64,000 nt of DNA from Lachnospiraceae bacterium. Lineage in GTDB: Bacteria > Bacillota > Clostridia > Lachnospirales > Lachnospiraceae. The stretch lies in the NCBI GenBank assembly GCA_910574185.1, contig CAJSZQ010000005.1:93868-157867 (forward strand), given 5' to 3'. Positions 35,445 to 44,843 of this stretch are shown one piece after another (within the stretch, counting starts at the first letter, position 1; each line of letters begins with the position of its first letter). A program made the position numbers and the translations under genes. Below the pieces are notes generated by a model. The model was not told the DNA's origin and made no database searches. It saw nothing but the letters and a program-made list of their open reading frames with translations.

Positions 35445-35450
35445 AGACTA

Positions 35451-36116
35451 GTGTATGACTCACTGATTAATGTTAACGGCAGCCAGGTTCCTACATTAGA
35501 TATATTGTTACTTCTGACGATTATATCACTTCTGCCCTCTCTTCTGATTATGATGACCTCGTTTACGAGGACCATAATTATTCTTTCTTTTTTGAGAAAT
35601 GCGCTTGGAATCCAGCAGACGCCGCCGAATATGGTGTTGGTAGGTATTTCTATCTTTTTGACGCTTTTTATTATGGACCCAATTATAGGTGAAATCAATA
35701 CAGAGGCTTATCAGCCTTATCAGAATCAGGAAATTACGACGGAGGAATTTTTTGACCGGGCGCAAGGGCCGATAAAACGGTTCATGCTGAAGAATACGGA
35801 GAAAAGTTCGCTGGCATTATTTACAGATATCGCTGAGGAAGATATGGAGGAGGTAGAAGAATTAACGGACCTTCCAATTACGGTTATTATTCCATCTTTT
35901 ATGACAAGCGAATTAAAGAGAGCGTTTACAGCAGGATTTTTGCTATATATCCCGTTTTTATTGATAGATATCGTAGTTTCGAGTACGTTAATGTCTATGG
36001 GAATGATGATGCTTCCGCCAGCAATGATTTCTTTGCCGTTTAAACTTTTATTATTTATAACGGTAAATGGATGGGAGTTGTTATTCAAAACAATTGTAGA
36101 GAGTTTTAATTTGTGA
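35451..36116 (+). CDS. fliP: Flagellar export-gate protein FliP
   Basis: The 221-residue membrane protein starts at a GTG with AGAGGAGG upstream. It has LLLLTIISLLPSLLIMMTSF and RTIIILSFLRNALGIQQTPPN, the FliP signature, then SFMTSELKRAFTAGFLLYIPFLLIDIVVSS and the final gate helix. Five FliP form the core of the export gate with FliQ and FliR. It lacks the N-terminal signal peptide seen in proteobacterial FliP. Confidence 0.97.
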   Translation: MYDSLINVNGSQVPTLDILLLLTIISLLPSLLIMMTSFTRTIIILSFLRNALGIQQTPPNMVLVGISIFLTLFIMDPIIGEINTEAYQPYQNQEITTEEFFDRAQGPIKRFMLKNTEKSSLALFTDIAEEDMEEVEELTDLPITVIIPSFMTSELKRAFTAGFLLYIPFLLIDIVVSSTLMSMGMMMLPPAMISLPFKLLLFITVNGWELLFKTIVESFNL

Positions 36117-36135
36117 CGGTGAGGGAGGCATATAG

Positions 36136-36396
36136 ATGACAAATGGAGAAGTTGGAGATCTAATGTACGAAGTGTTTGTGATGTCAGTACAGCTTGCCGG
36201 CCCGCTGCTGGTTATTAGTATGTTGGTGGGTATATTGATTGCTATTTTCCAGGCAGCAACGCAGATTCATGAACAGACAATTACGTTTGTGCCGAAACTG
36301 TTGGTGATTGGAGTTATTCTTGTATTTACCGGAGGTTCGATGCTTCAGACGCTGCAGGATTTTACGGTCAGGATATTCCAAATGATACAGGGATAG
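36136..36396 (+). CDS. fliQ: Flagellar export-gate protein FliQ
   Basis: An 86-residue two-helix protein with AGPLLVISMLVGILIAIFQAATQIHEQTI-type sequence (first helix and TQIHE signature) and PKLLVIGVILVFTGGSMLQ. It lies between fliP and fliR. Confidence 0.96.
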   Translation: MTNGEVGDLMYEVFVMSVQLAGPLLVISMLVGILIAIFQAATQIHEQTITFVPKLLVIGVILVFTGGSMLQTLQDFTVRIFQMIQG

Positions 36397-36412
36397 AACG
36401 AGGAGTGACGAG

Positions 36413-37180
36413 ATGACGTTTGATACGACTGCACAGCTGACTCTGTTTTCTCTAATAATGATGAGGATGTCAGGGTTAATACTGTTTAATCCGTTATTTG
36501 GAAGAAGAAATATACCGATGACTGTAAAGTCGGGACTGATTATCGTATTGACGTTAACCATATATTCTGCCTCTGTAGATTCGGCTTTTGAGATAGCGAG
36601 TGTATTTGAGTTAGGGTTCCTGCTTATGAAGGAATTTGCTGTGGGGTATGTAATCGGATATGCCATGGAGTTATTCTTTTTCGCGATTACTTTTGGAGGG
36701 TATGTAATAGATTTTCAATTGGGTCTTACGATGGCTACGGTATATGATCCCCAGAGTAACACACAGATTGCAGTAACAGGAAGCGTACTTCAAACATGGT
36801 TTATGCTTTTGTTTTTTGCGACAGATGCTCATTTGGCATTAATGAAGATATTAATTACTTCAGCAGAGATTGTCCCTTACGGGGGAATTGTAATTAAGGC
36901 AGGGCTTGCAAAGAGGATGATAGAAATATTCCTGCAGTGTGTGGAGTTGGGAGTGAGACTTTCGCTTCCGATGCTGGCTGCAGAATTTCTGGTACAGGTA
37001 GGAATTGGAATCATGAATAAAGTGGTTCCGCAGATTAGTATATTTGTTATAAATATTCAGTTGAAAATAATTGTCGGGCTGGGCCTTCTGGTTGTCCTTT
37101 TTTCGCCGATGGGCGAGCATTTGAATAGGATATTAACAGAAATGATGAAGACGGTTCAGGGAATCCTGACATTCGTATAG
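36413..37180 (+). CDS. fliR: Flagellar export-gate protein FliR
   Basis: The 255-residue multi-helix protein has FSLIMMRMSGLILFNPLFGRR near the N terminus, LLMKEFAVGYVIGYAME, and LPMLAAEFLVQVGIGIMNKVVPQISIF, all FliR features. GAGGAGTGACGAG precedes the ATG. It completes the fliPQR gate. Confidence 0.96.
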   Translation: MTFDTTAQLTLFSLIMMRMSGLILFNPLFGRRNIPMTVKSGLIIVLTLTIYSASVDSAFEIASVFELGFLLMKEFAVGYVIGYAMELFFFAITFGGYVIDFQLGLTMATVYDPQSNTQIAVTGSVLQTWFMLLFFATDAHLALMKILITSAEIVPYGGIVIKAGLAKRMIEIFLQCVELGVRLSLPMLAAEFLVQVGIGIMNKVVPQISIFVINIQLKIIVGLGLLVVLFSPMGEHLNRILTEMMKTVQGILTFV

Positions 37181-37197
37181 ATAGGAAGTGAGTACAG

Positions 37198-38265
37198 TTG
37201 CCGGGCGAAGCAGGTGAAAAAACCGAAAAAGCCACGCCGAAAAAGCGAAGGGAACAACGAAAAGAAGGTAATGTGGCTACCAGTAAAGATGTGATTGTGG
37301 TCGTTTCGCTTTTTGTATGCTTTTATTGTCTGCAAATCTTTTTTCCGACGATTTTCAAATCTATTAGGGATATTACGGTGCTTTTCATTTCAGCAGTCGG
37401 CAGTGTAGAAGAATTATCGCTGGGCGTGCTGCAGGAGATAGGCATGGAATCGGTAAGCATTCTGGTAAAGTGTATTATTCCGCTGGGTCTTATTGCTATG
37501 GTGGTTGCAATTGTAATGACTGGAATTCAGACAAGATTTCTTTTTACTATGAAACCGCTGGGTTTTAAGTTAAAGAACTTAAACCCCCTGAATGGGATAA
37601 AGAAATTGTTCTCCGCTAAGAATATTATAGAACTTTTGAAGGCGGCGCTTAAGATTACGATTCTGACAGTAGTATTATATCAGATACTAAAGAATGAGAT
37701 TGTAGTGATTGCCCAGATGATGGATATGAATGCAGTCGCGGGTTTTTCCTATGTTCTGAAAGAGATTATGGGGATGGTTATTAGAATTGGCCTTGTATTT
37801 GCGGTGATTGCAGGCTTTGATTATTTCTATCAGAGATGGTCGTATGAGAAGAAATTGAAGATGACCAAGGAAGAAGTCAAAGAGGAATATAAGCAGATGG
37901 AAGGTAATCCGGAGATTAAGGGTAAGATTAAGAGTCTGCAGCGCAGTATGGCAAGAAATCGTATGATGCAGGCGGTTCCAGATGCAGACGTTATCATTCG
38001 TAACCCTACGCATTATGCGGTTGCGTTAAAGTATGATATTGACCATGACAATGCGCCGGTTTTGATTGCAAAAGGGCAGGATTATATTGCCTTAAAAATT
38101 GTTGAGATTGCAGAACAGAGCAATGTTACGGTTATTGAAAATAAACCCCTTGCAAGGGGAATTTATGCGACCACGCCGTTAAACTGTGAGATACCGGCGG
38201 AGTATTATGGAGTGGTAGCGGAAATCCTTGTTAAGGTATTCCGTATGAATAAAAAGTTGGGGTAG
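37198..38265 (+). CDS. flhB: Flagellar export-switch protein FlhB
   Basis: A 355-residue protein starting at TTG with AGGAAGTGAG upstream; the start MPGEAGEKTEKATPKKRREQ fits the family. Four helices precede the cytoplasmic domain, which bears the self-cleavage motif NPTH at 269-272 (RNPTHYAVALKYD). Cleavage allows the switch from hook to filament export under FliK control. Confidence 0.97.
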   Translation: MPGEAGEKTEKATPKKRREQRKEGNVATSKDVIVVVSLFVCFYCLQIFFPTIFKSIRDITVLFISAVGSVEELSLGVLQEIGMESVSILVKCIIPLGLIAMVVAIVMTGIQTRFLFTMKPLGFKLKNLNPLNGIKKLFSAKNIIELLKAALKITILTVVLYQILKNEIVVIAQMMDMNAVAGFSYVLKEIMGMVIRIGLVFAVIAGFDYFYQRWSYEKKLKMTKEEVKEEYKQMEGNPEIKGKIKSLQRSMARNRMMQAVPDADVIIRNPTHYAVALKYDIDHDNAPVLIAKGQDYIALKIVEIAEQSNVTVIENKPLARGIYATTPLNCEIPAEYYGVVAEILVKVFRMNKKLG

Positions 38266-38268
38266 GAT

Positions 38269-40335
38269 ATGAAAAAGATATTAAACAGTGCGGTGTCATT
38301 GATTGTAGTTATGATTGTTCTGCTGCTAATCATACCGCTGAATACGTTTTTAATAGACGTAATGATTATTTTGAATATTTCCGTATCGATGATCATACTT
38401 CTGATTAGTATGAACATTAAGGAGCCGTTGGAATTTTCCATTTTTCCTTCTATGCTTCTTATTACAACCTTGTTTCGTATTGGACTAAATATTTCTACCA
38501 CAAGGAGTATTCTCGGTAATTCCGGTACTGCTGGCGCCGTAATACGGGCGATGGGGGATTTCGTACTTCAGGGAAATGTAGTTGTCGGCGTAATTATCTT
38601 TATGATTATTGTGTTGGTGCAGTTCCTTGTTATTACGAAAGGTGCAGAACGTGTGGCAGAGGTTGCAGCCAGATTTACACTGGACGCTATGCCGGGTAAA
38701 CAGATGGCCATTGATGCTGACCTTGGAAGCGGACTGATTGATGAGACAGAGGCGAAACAGAGGCGTCACAAGATTCAGAAAGAGGCAGATTTCTACGGTT
38801 CCATGGATGGTGCGGCGAAGATTGTCAAGGGTGACGCGATTATGTCCCTGATTATTACGGCCACCAACTTTATCGGCGGCTGTATTATCGGTATGGTACA
38901 GGGCGGCATGGGATTTACGGAAGTCTTATCAGTGTACTCTATTGCAACGGTTGGCGACGGTCTGGTATCCCAGATTCCGGCGCTTCTCATATCTACGGCA
39001 ACGGGTATGATTGTTACTCGTGCGGTTGCGGAAGATAGTCTGAACCTGGATATAACCAGACAGTTTATGGCACAGCCTAAGGCGATTATGCTGACTGGCG
39101 GAGTTCTGGCAATTCTGCTTGCGGTTCCGGGAATGCCTAAGCTGCAGTTAGCAGTTGTTTCTCTGGCGCTGATGCTTGGAGGCTGGCAGCTTTCCAGACG
39201 TATGGAATCAATGGCTGTGGCGGACGCCCAGGCAGCGGCAATGGGGATGGCGGACGGAGAACAGATACAGGTTACAGAGGAAGAAGATTTTAAAGATATC
39301 AACAGCGTATACTCATTGATTACGGTGGAGCCCATTGAGATGGAGTTTGGTTACAGTCTGATTCCCCTCGTAGATGAGGAAAGTGGCGGAAGGATGATTG
39401 ACCGTATTGTTATATTCCGAAGACAGTATGCGCAGGAAATGGGGCTTGTAATTCCCTCTATCCGGCTGCGTGACAGCTCCAGCTTGAATACGAATCAGTA
39501 TGTAATCAAGATAAAAGGCGAAGAGGTTGCAAAGGGAGAGATTCTCGTTGACTATTATCTGGCGCTTGAACCGCCGAATCCAGAAAAAGAGCTGGATGGT
39601 ATCGATACCATTGAGCCTGCATATGGTATACCAAGTAAGTGGATTACCGTAGATAAAAAAGAAATGGCAGAGATATACGGATATACAGTCATCGATCCAC
39701 TGTCTGTTATGTTGACTCACCTATCTGAGACGGTGAAAAAGCACGCTCATGAGCTTTTGAACAGACAAGAGGTTGTACGTCTGGTAGAGAATATGAAGAA
39801 ACAGTCTCCAGAGCTCGTGGATGAGCTGATTCCGACGCTGATTTCTTATGGAAATTTCCAGAAGATTTTAACGAATCTTCTGAAAGAAGGCATTCCAATC
39901 AAGGATATGGAGACAATCATGGAGACGATTGTGGAGTCCTCTATGACAGTCAAGGATATCGAGTCTATTACGGAAAATATTCGTGTGGCAATGAAGAGGA
40001 CAATTACAAGAAAGTTCTGCGAGGGCGGAAGTATGAAAGTAGTAACGCTGGATGCAGAGCTGGAGAAGAATATTATTACAAGTCTCACTACTGGAGAACA
40101 TGGCATGTATCTTGCGCTTAGTCCAGATGTGATGCAGAATGTAATCACACAATTGTCAGATGAGGTTAAGAAATTCCATGACTTTGGCCAGCCGCCGCTT
40201 GTGCTGACTAGTCAGGTAGTAAGAGTACATTTCTATCGTCTTATTGAGCAGTTTTTCCCGGATGTGTATGTACTTTCTTTTAATGAGATTAGCAATAATA
40301 TACAGATACAGGCGATTGGTAATATAACACTTTAG
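38269..40335 (+). CDS. flhA: Flagellar export protein FlhA
   Basis: The 688-residue export-gate protein has about eight N-terminal helices (LRIGLNISTTRSIL-type signature, here FRIGLNISTTRSILG; ARFTLDAMPGKQMAIDADL; GDAIMSLIITATNFIGG) and a large cytoplasmic ring-forming domain. It follows flhB by 3 bp. In most clostridia flhF and flhG come next; here the sigma factor gene follows at once. Confidence 0.98.
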   Translation: MKKILNSAVSLIVVMIVLLLIIPLNTFLIDVMIILNISVSMIILLISMNIKEPLEFSIFPSMLLITTLFRIGLNISTTRSILGNSGTAGAVIRAMGDFVLQGNVVVGVIIFMIIVLVQFLVITKGAERVAEVAARFTLDAMPGKQMAIDADLGSGLIDETEAKQRRHKIQKEADFYGSMDGAAKIVKGDAIMSLIITATNFIGGCIIGMVQGGMGFTEVLSVYSIATVGDGLVSQIPALLISTATGMIVTRAVAEDSLNLDITRQFMAQPKAIMLTGGVLAILLAVPGMPKLQLAVVSLALMLGGWQLSRRMESMAVADAQAAAMGMADGEQIQVTEEEDFKDINSVYSLITVEPIEMEFGYSLIPLVDEESGGRMIDRIVIFRRQYAQEMGLVIPSIRLRDSSSLNTNQYVIKIKGEEVAKGEILVDYYLALEPPNPEKELDGIDTIEPAYGIPSKWITVDKKEMAEIYGYTVIDPLSVMLTHLSETVKKHAHELLNRQEVVRLVENMKKQSPELVDELIPTLISYGNFQKILTNLLKEGIPIKDMETIMETIVESSMTVKDIESITENIRVAMKRTITRKFCEGGSMKVVTLDAELEKNIITSLTTGEHGMYLALSPDVMQNVITQLSDEVKKFHDFGQPPLVLTSQVVRVHFYRLIEQFFPDVYVLSFNEISNNIQIQAIGNITL

Positions 40336-40359
40336 AATTAGTAATTATGGAGCGTCGAC

Positions 40360-41169
40360 ATGGGGACACAGGAATTATACAAAGAGAAGTCAAATGAAGA
40401 GCTTTTAAAATTGTATAAAGAGACGGGTAGCCTAGAAATTAAGCAAGAGATTGTTATGCGTTATATCTATCTTGTGAAAAGTATTGCGCTCCAAATGAGA
40501 GATATTTATCTAAGCTTCGTGCAAGTGGATGATATTATCAATGAAGGCGTAATTGCAATCATGTCCGCAATTGATAAGTTTGATCTTGAAAAAAATGTTA
40601 AGTTTGAGACTTATATATCAAAGCGGATAAAAGGCATGATTATCGACTTGGCAAGAAAGCAGGACTGGGTGCCAAGAAGTACAAGAAAGAATACAAGAGA
40701 TATTGAAGATGCAGTGACAACGTTATATAATAAACTTGGATATTATCCTTCTGTTCAGGAAGTGACAGAGTATCTGGATATTTCGACCGAGAAGTATCAT
40801 GATACAATGCGAAAAGCCGCGCTTTTTAATATTCTTTCGCTGGATATGGTGCTGGCAGAGGCACAGGGCAATGAGATTGGAGTAAAGATATCTCAGGGAG
40901 AGGTGCAAGACCAGCCGGAAGAACAGTATCTTAAGAAAGAACTTTCGGAAGTGTTAGTAGCGGCGATTAATAAGCTGAAGGAGAATGAACAGCTTGTAAT
41001 TTCCTTATATTATATAGACGAACTGAATATGAGGCAGATTGCAGATGTACTGCAGGTGAGCGAGCCAAGAGTTTCGCAGATTCATGCCAATGCAATTAAG
41101 AAACTACGCAAACATATGGAAAAATTTAACGAGGAAAGGGAGAGAAAAGATGTTTCAGGGGTATTATGA
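40360..41169 (+). CDS. fliA: Flagellar sigma factor (sigma-D/FliA family)
   Basis: The 269-residue sigma-70-family factor has region 2 (YIYLVKSIALQMRDIY, DDIINEGVIAIMSAIDKFD), region 3 (WVPRSTRKNTRDIEDA) and region 4 (NEQLVISLYYIDELNMRQIADVLQVSEPRVSQIH). It would direct RNA polymerase to the TAAN-N14/15-NNCGATAN promoters seen before the flagellin, cheV, fliD and the second FliD-like gene. The next gene starts inside its last codons. No anti-sigma flgM is in this window. Confidence 0.94.
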   Translation: MGTQELYKEKSNEELLKLYKETGSLEIKQEIVMRYIYLVKSIALQMRDIYLSFVQVDDIINEGVIAIMSAIDKFDLEKNVKFETYISKRIKGMIIDLARKQDWVPRSTRKNTRDIEDAVTTLYNKLGYYPSVQEVTEYLDISTEKYHDTMRKAALFNILSLDMVLAEAQGNEIGVKISQGEVQDQPEEQYLKKELSEVLVAAINKLKENEQLVISLYYIDELNMRQIADVLQVSEPRVSQIHANAIKKLRKHMEKFNEERERKDVSGVL

Positions 41170-41890
41170 TTTAGCTTCAAACATGATAACGCAGAATCGG
41201 AATATGAATATTATTAGTAATAATATATCTAATGTATCTACGCCGGGTTACAAGGAAGACCGATTGATGGAGAGCACGTTTCGGGAAGAGATGATTTACC
41301 GGTATGATCAGTATGGAAAGACACAGGTAGGTACGGTATCCCGGATGAATATTGCGGATGAGAGAGTGACCGATTACAGCGAAGGAGGTCTGCGGGAAAC
41401 AGGAGGCGCGTTGGATGTAGGACTGACTGGGAACGGTTTCTTTGCGATTCAGACGAATAACGGCGTAGTGTATACAAGAAACGGTTCTTTTAATCTGGAT
41501 GACCAGAGATATTTGGTTCTGCCAGGAATTGGACGCGTAATGGGAGCGAATGGTCCAATTCAGCTTCCGACAGATGAAGTTGCAATTGATTCTCAGGGAA
41601 ATATTACGTCAGAGAATGGATTGCAGTATTTTGGCAAAATCCAGACATATGATTTTGCGGATTATAATCAACTTACGAAGATTACCGGAGGCGTATTTGA
41701 GGCAAACGGAGCGCCCCAGGTATCGAATACAAAGATAACCCAAAGGTATACAGAATATTCCAATGTCAATATGGCTGAACAGATGACAAGAATGATGAGT
41801 GGACAGCGTACTTTGCAGGGGTCGGCACAGATTCTTAAGATATATGACCAATTGGTTGGAAAGATTGTTACCATTGGTACTGCAACATAA
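41150..41890 (+). CDS. Flagellar basal-body rod protein, FlgF/FlgG type (first copy)
   Basis: The start at 41150 lies inside the end of the sigma factor gene and has GAGGAAAGGGAG upstream. The 246-residue protein has the rod signature NIISNNISNVSTPGYKEDRL, then the LTGNGFFAIQTNNGVVYTRNGSF motif and a C-terminal EYSNVNMAEQMTRMM. Together with the next gene it matches the flhO/flhP pair of B. subtilis, which encodes distal rod proteins. Confidence 0.9.
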   Translation: MFQGYYDLASNMITQNRNMNIISNNISNVSTPGYKEDRLMESTFREEMIYRYDQYGKTQVGTVSRMNIADERVTDYSEGGLRETGGALDVGLTGNGFFAIQTNNGVVYTRNGSFNLDDQRYLVLPGIGRVMGANGPIQLPTDEVAIDSQGNITSENGLQYFGKIQTYDFADYNQLTKITGGVFEANGAPQVSNTKITQRYTEYSNVNMAEQMTRMMSGQRTLQGSAQILKIYDQLVGKIVTIGTAT

Positions 41891-41920
41891 AAACGAGGGT
41901 AAATGTAGATATTGAACGTA

Positions 41921-41952
41921 TTGTACACAGTTAAATAAGCAACGCTGTACAA
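41921..41952. repeat. Inverted repeat between the two rod genes
   Basis: TTGTACA (41921-41927) and TGTACAA (41946-41952) form perfect arms 18 bp apart in the 140-bp gap. It could be an operator or a small RNA stem; there is no T-run. Confidence 0.35.
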
Positions 41953-42030
41953 AGCATAATATTGATGAATCTGTATGGCTAATGAGAGAAATAGGATGGA
42001 ATCCAAATCCTAAGAGAGGAGTAACAGGAG

Positions 42031-42741
42031 ATGTATACATCATTTTATACGGCTGCAAGAGGCGCGATGGAAGAGCAGAGAAAGCTGGATGTTATTGCCA
42101 ATAACTTTGCAAATGTGAATAACTATGGTTATAAGAGTAAGTCGGCGGTATTTTCAGATTTGATGTACTATAATCTGAACAATTATAATGGGGATGATAC
42201 GCCGCTGAAGGCAGGAACCGGCGTGGTAGTAGAGAAGACGGATACAAAGTTTGACCCCAGCGGGTTTGTTCCGTCGGAAGGCGAGTATGATTATGCGATA
42301 ATTGAACGAGGATTTTTCATGTTAAGGAGTCCGATTACCGGTGAGATTACTTATACGAGGAACGGTCATTTCAGCTTGTCACAGCGGGGAACAGAGTTTT
42401 ATCTGGTTAATGACAACGGTAATTTTGTCTTAGACCAGAATCAGAATCCCATTCGTGTTACAGACGGAGAATTAAGCGGCGAGATTGGCGTATATGGATT
42501 TAATATTCTGGACGGAATGATGAGCGTAGGGAATAATGAATTTTCTCCGGTGGCCAAAAACGGGGCTCCATTTTTGATTCCGGGTGCGAAAATGAGGGAT
42601 CATACTTTAGAGATGTCTGGCGTTGATACGGCAGATGAGATAACGAAGACGATTGAAGCGCAGAGAGCGTATTCTCTTGCGCTCAGAATGGTAACGACGT
42701 CAGATGAGATTATGAGTACGATTAATGGATTAAGATCATAG
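42031..42741 (+). CDS. Flagellar basal-body rod protein, FlgF/FlgG type (second copy)
   Basis: A 236-residue rod protein with LDVIANNFANVNNYGYKSKS, IERGFFMLRSPITGEITYTRNGHFSL and a C-terminal MSGVDTADEITKTIEAQRAYSLALRM. Ribosome binding site AGAGAGGAG lies upstream of the ATG. It is the downstream member of the FlgF/FlgG (FlhO/FlhP) pair. Confidence 0.92.
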   Translation: MYTSFYTAARGAMEEQRKLDVIANNFANVNNYGYKSKSAVFSDLMYYNLNNYNGDDTPLKAGTGVVVEKTDTKFDPSGFVPSEGEYDYAIIERGFFMLRSPITGEITYTRNGHFSLSQRGTEFYLVNDNGNFVLDQNQNPIRVTDGELSGEIGVYGFNILDGMMSVGNNEFSPVAKNGAPFLIPGAKMRDHTLEMSGVDTADEITKTIEAQRAYSLALRMVTTSDEIMSTINGLRS

Positions 42742-42752
42742 CGGGGTGAGAT

Positions 42753-43373
42753 ATGGCGATAAAAAAATACGAAGAAATGAATGCACTGGAACTGGATATC
42801 CTGAAAGAGATTGGAAGTATTGGCGGAGGTAACGCGGCAACTGCATTATCCAGTATGCTGAGCGCTAAGGTTAACATGACGCTTCCGAGGGCAGAGATAT
42901 TAGAATTTAATGAAGCAATTGAAAAGATGGGGGACCCGGAGAGCGTTGTTGCTGCAATTTTTGTAGAGATGAGCGGGGAGATAGAGGGTATCATGTTGTT
43001 TATTCTTCCGCAAGAGTTTTCAGATGATATTCTTTTTCGAATGTTGGGGAAGACAAGAGTGGAACTTTTGGAACTGGAAGAAATCGACACTTCTGTTCTT
43101 ACCGAGATTGGAAATATCGTTATCTCTTCGTATGTAACAGCGTTGTCGTCATTGACTAATGTTGAGGTGGAGCTGTCGGTTCCTCAATTTACCGTGAATA
43201 TGCTTGGCGGTATTTTGAGCGTGCCAATAGCAATGATGGGGCAGCATTCGGACAGAATTATGATGGTAACAGGCGACTTTAAAGTTGATGAAAAATCTTT
43301 ACATAGCAGTATGCTTCTTCTGCCGGATGTGAAATCGTTGAATATTCTAATGAAAAAGCTGGGAGTTGAATGA
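42753..43373 (+). CDS. cheC: CheY-P phosphatase CheC
   Basis: The 206-residue two-site phosphatase has LKEIGSIGGGNAATALS and LTEIGNIVISSYVTALS. In the first site the catalytic Asn is replaced by Ser (Glu19/Ser22), while the second is intact (Glu119/Asn122), so only one site may be active. CheC binds CheD, encoded 3 bp downstream, and links adaptation to CheY-P level. Confidence 0.93.
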   Translation: MAIKKYEEMNALELDILKEIGSIGGGNAATALSSMLSAKVNMTLPRAEILEFNEAIEKMGDPESVVAAIFVEMSGEIEGIMLFILPQEFSDDILFRMLGKTRVELLELEEIDTSVLTEIGNIVISSYVTALSSLTNVEVELSVPQFTVNMLGGILSVPIAMMGQHSDRIMMVTGDFKVDEKSLHSSMLLLPDVKSLNILMKKLGVE

Positions 43374-43376
43374 TAA

Positions 43377-43856
43377 ATGGCCAAGAAAATATCGGTCGGA
43401 ATAGCGGATATGAAGATTGCAAGACAGGAAGGCGAACTGATTACCTATGCGTTGGGTTCCTGTATAGGTATAGCCTTCTATGATCCCATGATTAAACTGG
43501 GGGGACTTCTTCATATAATGCTTCCCGAGAAGAGCGCGACAGACAGTAATGTATTGAAATATGCAGATTCAGGAATCCGGGAAACATTGCGCAAGCTTTA
43601 TGCATTTGGGGCTACAAAAGGAAGACTTGTAGTCAAGATTGCAGGCGGTGCGAAGATGTTTGAGATGAAAGGTCCGGGGGGACTTGGTAATATTGGAGAA
43701 AGAAACGCCCAGAATGTCAAAAGGATACTGATGATGGAAGGGCTGCGGGTTTCTGCCGAGGATACGGGCGCAAACTATGCGAGAACTATGTCGTTGGACG
43801 TAGCGACCGGGCAGGTATGCGTTCGGACAGCCGGGAAACCAGAGAGGAAGTTATAA
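43377..43856 (+). CDS. cheD: Chemoreceptor glutamine deamidase CheD
   Basis: The 159-residue enzyme deamidates receptor Gln residues. The catalytic Cys29 (ALGSCIGIAFYD) and His46 (GGLLHIMLP) are in place, with KIAGGAKMF and NIGERNAQNVKRIL further on. It is the standard partner of CheC. Confidence 0.96.
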   Translation: MAKKISVGIADMKIARQEGELITYALGSCIGIAFYDPMIKLGGLLHIMLPEKSATDSNVLKYADSGIRETLRKLYAFGATKGRLVVKIAGGAKMFEMKGPGGLGNIGERNAQNVKRILMMEGLRVSAEDTGANYARTMSLDVATGQVCVRTAGKPERKL

Positions 43857-43862
43857 AAAGCT

Positions 43863-43889
43863 TAAGATATAGAGATATTATGTCGATAA
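43863..43889 (+). promoter_or_regulatory. Sigma-D-like promoter before cheV
   Basis: TAAG (43863-43866), a 15-bp spacer and GTCGATAA (43882-43889) lie 35 bp before cheV. It would boost the distal operon genes (cheV to the chemoreceptor) once the sigma factor is active. Confidence 0.65.
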
Positions 43890-43924
43890 ATATGTAATAG
43901 TAGAATATAAAGGAGAAAGTGGTT

Positions 43925-44842
43925 ATGGCTGATACAGAGATTTTATTGGAATCGGGAACAAATGAGATTGAGATTATGCAGTTTACCATTTTTGGAGAAT
44001 TGTATGGTATCAATGTAGCAAAAGTACGGGAAATTATGATGGCGGATAAAGTAAAGCCAATACCTCATTCTCATGAGGCAGTAGAAGGGATTTTTAAACC
44101 AAGGGAAATCCTGATGACGGTAATTAATCTGCCTAAGTATCTGACCGGTAAGGTTGATGATGCAAAAGAAAGGGATTTGTTTATTATTACAAATTTTAAT
44201 AAAATGGATATTGCTTTTCGTGTGCATACAGTGGTTGGAATCAGCAGAATTTCTTGGGAAGATATTCATAAGCCGGATAAGACGATTACAAGCGGAGACG
44301 ATGGAGTAGCTACTGGTATTGCCCAGTGTAACGGTAATTTGGTTACAATTCTTGATTTTGAGAAGATTGTGGCTGAGATTGCGCCTGAGACCAGCATCCA
44401 GGTAGAGGAAATTGACCGGTTAGGCGATAGAATTGCAAGGGATCACAGTATTATTCTTGCAGAGGATTCCATACTTTTAACAAAGATGATTAAAGATTCA
44501 CTGATTCGTGCGGGATATGCCAATATTAAGAATTTTAATAATGGTAGAGAAGCATGGGAATATCTTTTGTCAGTGCGGGATGAACCCGATTTTGATGATA
44601 GGGCGGCGCTGCTGATTACAGATATTGAGATGCCGGAGATGGACGGACATCGTCTGACAAAGCTGGTGAAGGATGATGAGGTTATGAAAAAGATACCGAT
44701 TATTATCTTCTCATCTCTGATTAATCCAGAAATGAGAATTAAAGGAAAACAGCTTGGTGCAAACGAGCAGTTGTCTAAGCCGGAAATCGGACGTCTGGTT
44801 CAGGTGATGGATCAGCTTCTGGAAGAAAGAGGGATGATGTAG
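43925..44842 (+). CDS. cheV: Chemotaxis coupling protein CheV
   Basis: A 305-residue fusion of a CheW-like domain (MQFTIFGELYGINVAKVREIM; HEAVEGIFKPREILMTVINLP) and a receiver domain with LITDIEMPEMDGHRLTKLV holding the phosphoacceptor Asp. The ATG at 43925 has AGGAGAAAG upstream. It couples receptors to CheA. Confidence 0.95.
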   Translation: MADTEILLESGTNEIEIMQFTIFGELYGINVAKVREIMMADKVKPIPHSHEAVEGIFKPREILMTVINLPKYLTGKVDDAKERDLFIITNFNKMDIAFRVHTVVGISRISWEDIHKPDKTITSGDDGVATGIAQCNGNLVTILDFEKIVAEIAPETSIQVEEIDRLGDRIARDHSIILAEDSILLTKMIKDSLIRAGYANIKNFNNGREAWEYLLSVRDEPDFDDRAALLITDIEMPEMDGHRLTKLVKDDEVMKKIPIIIFSSLINPEMRIKGKQLGANEQLSKPEIGRLVQVMDQLLEERGMM

Positions 44843-44843
44843 C

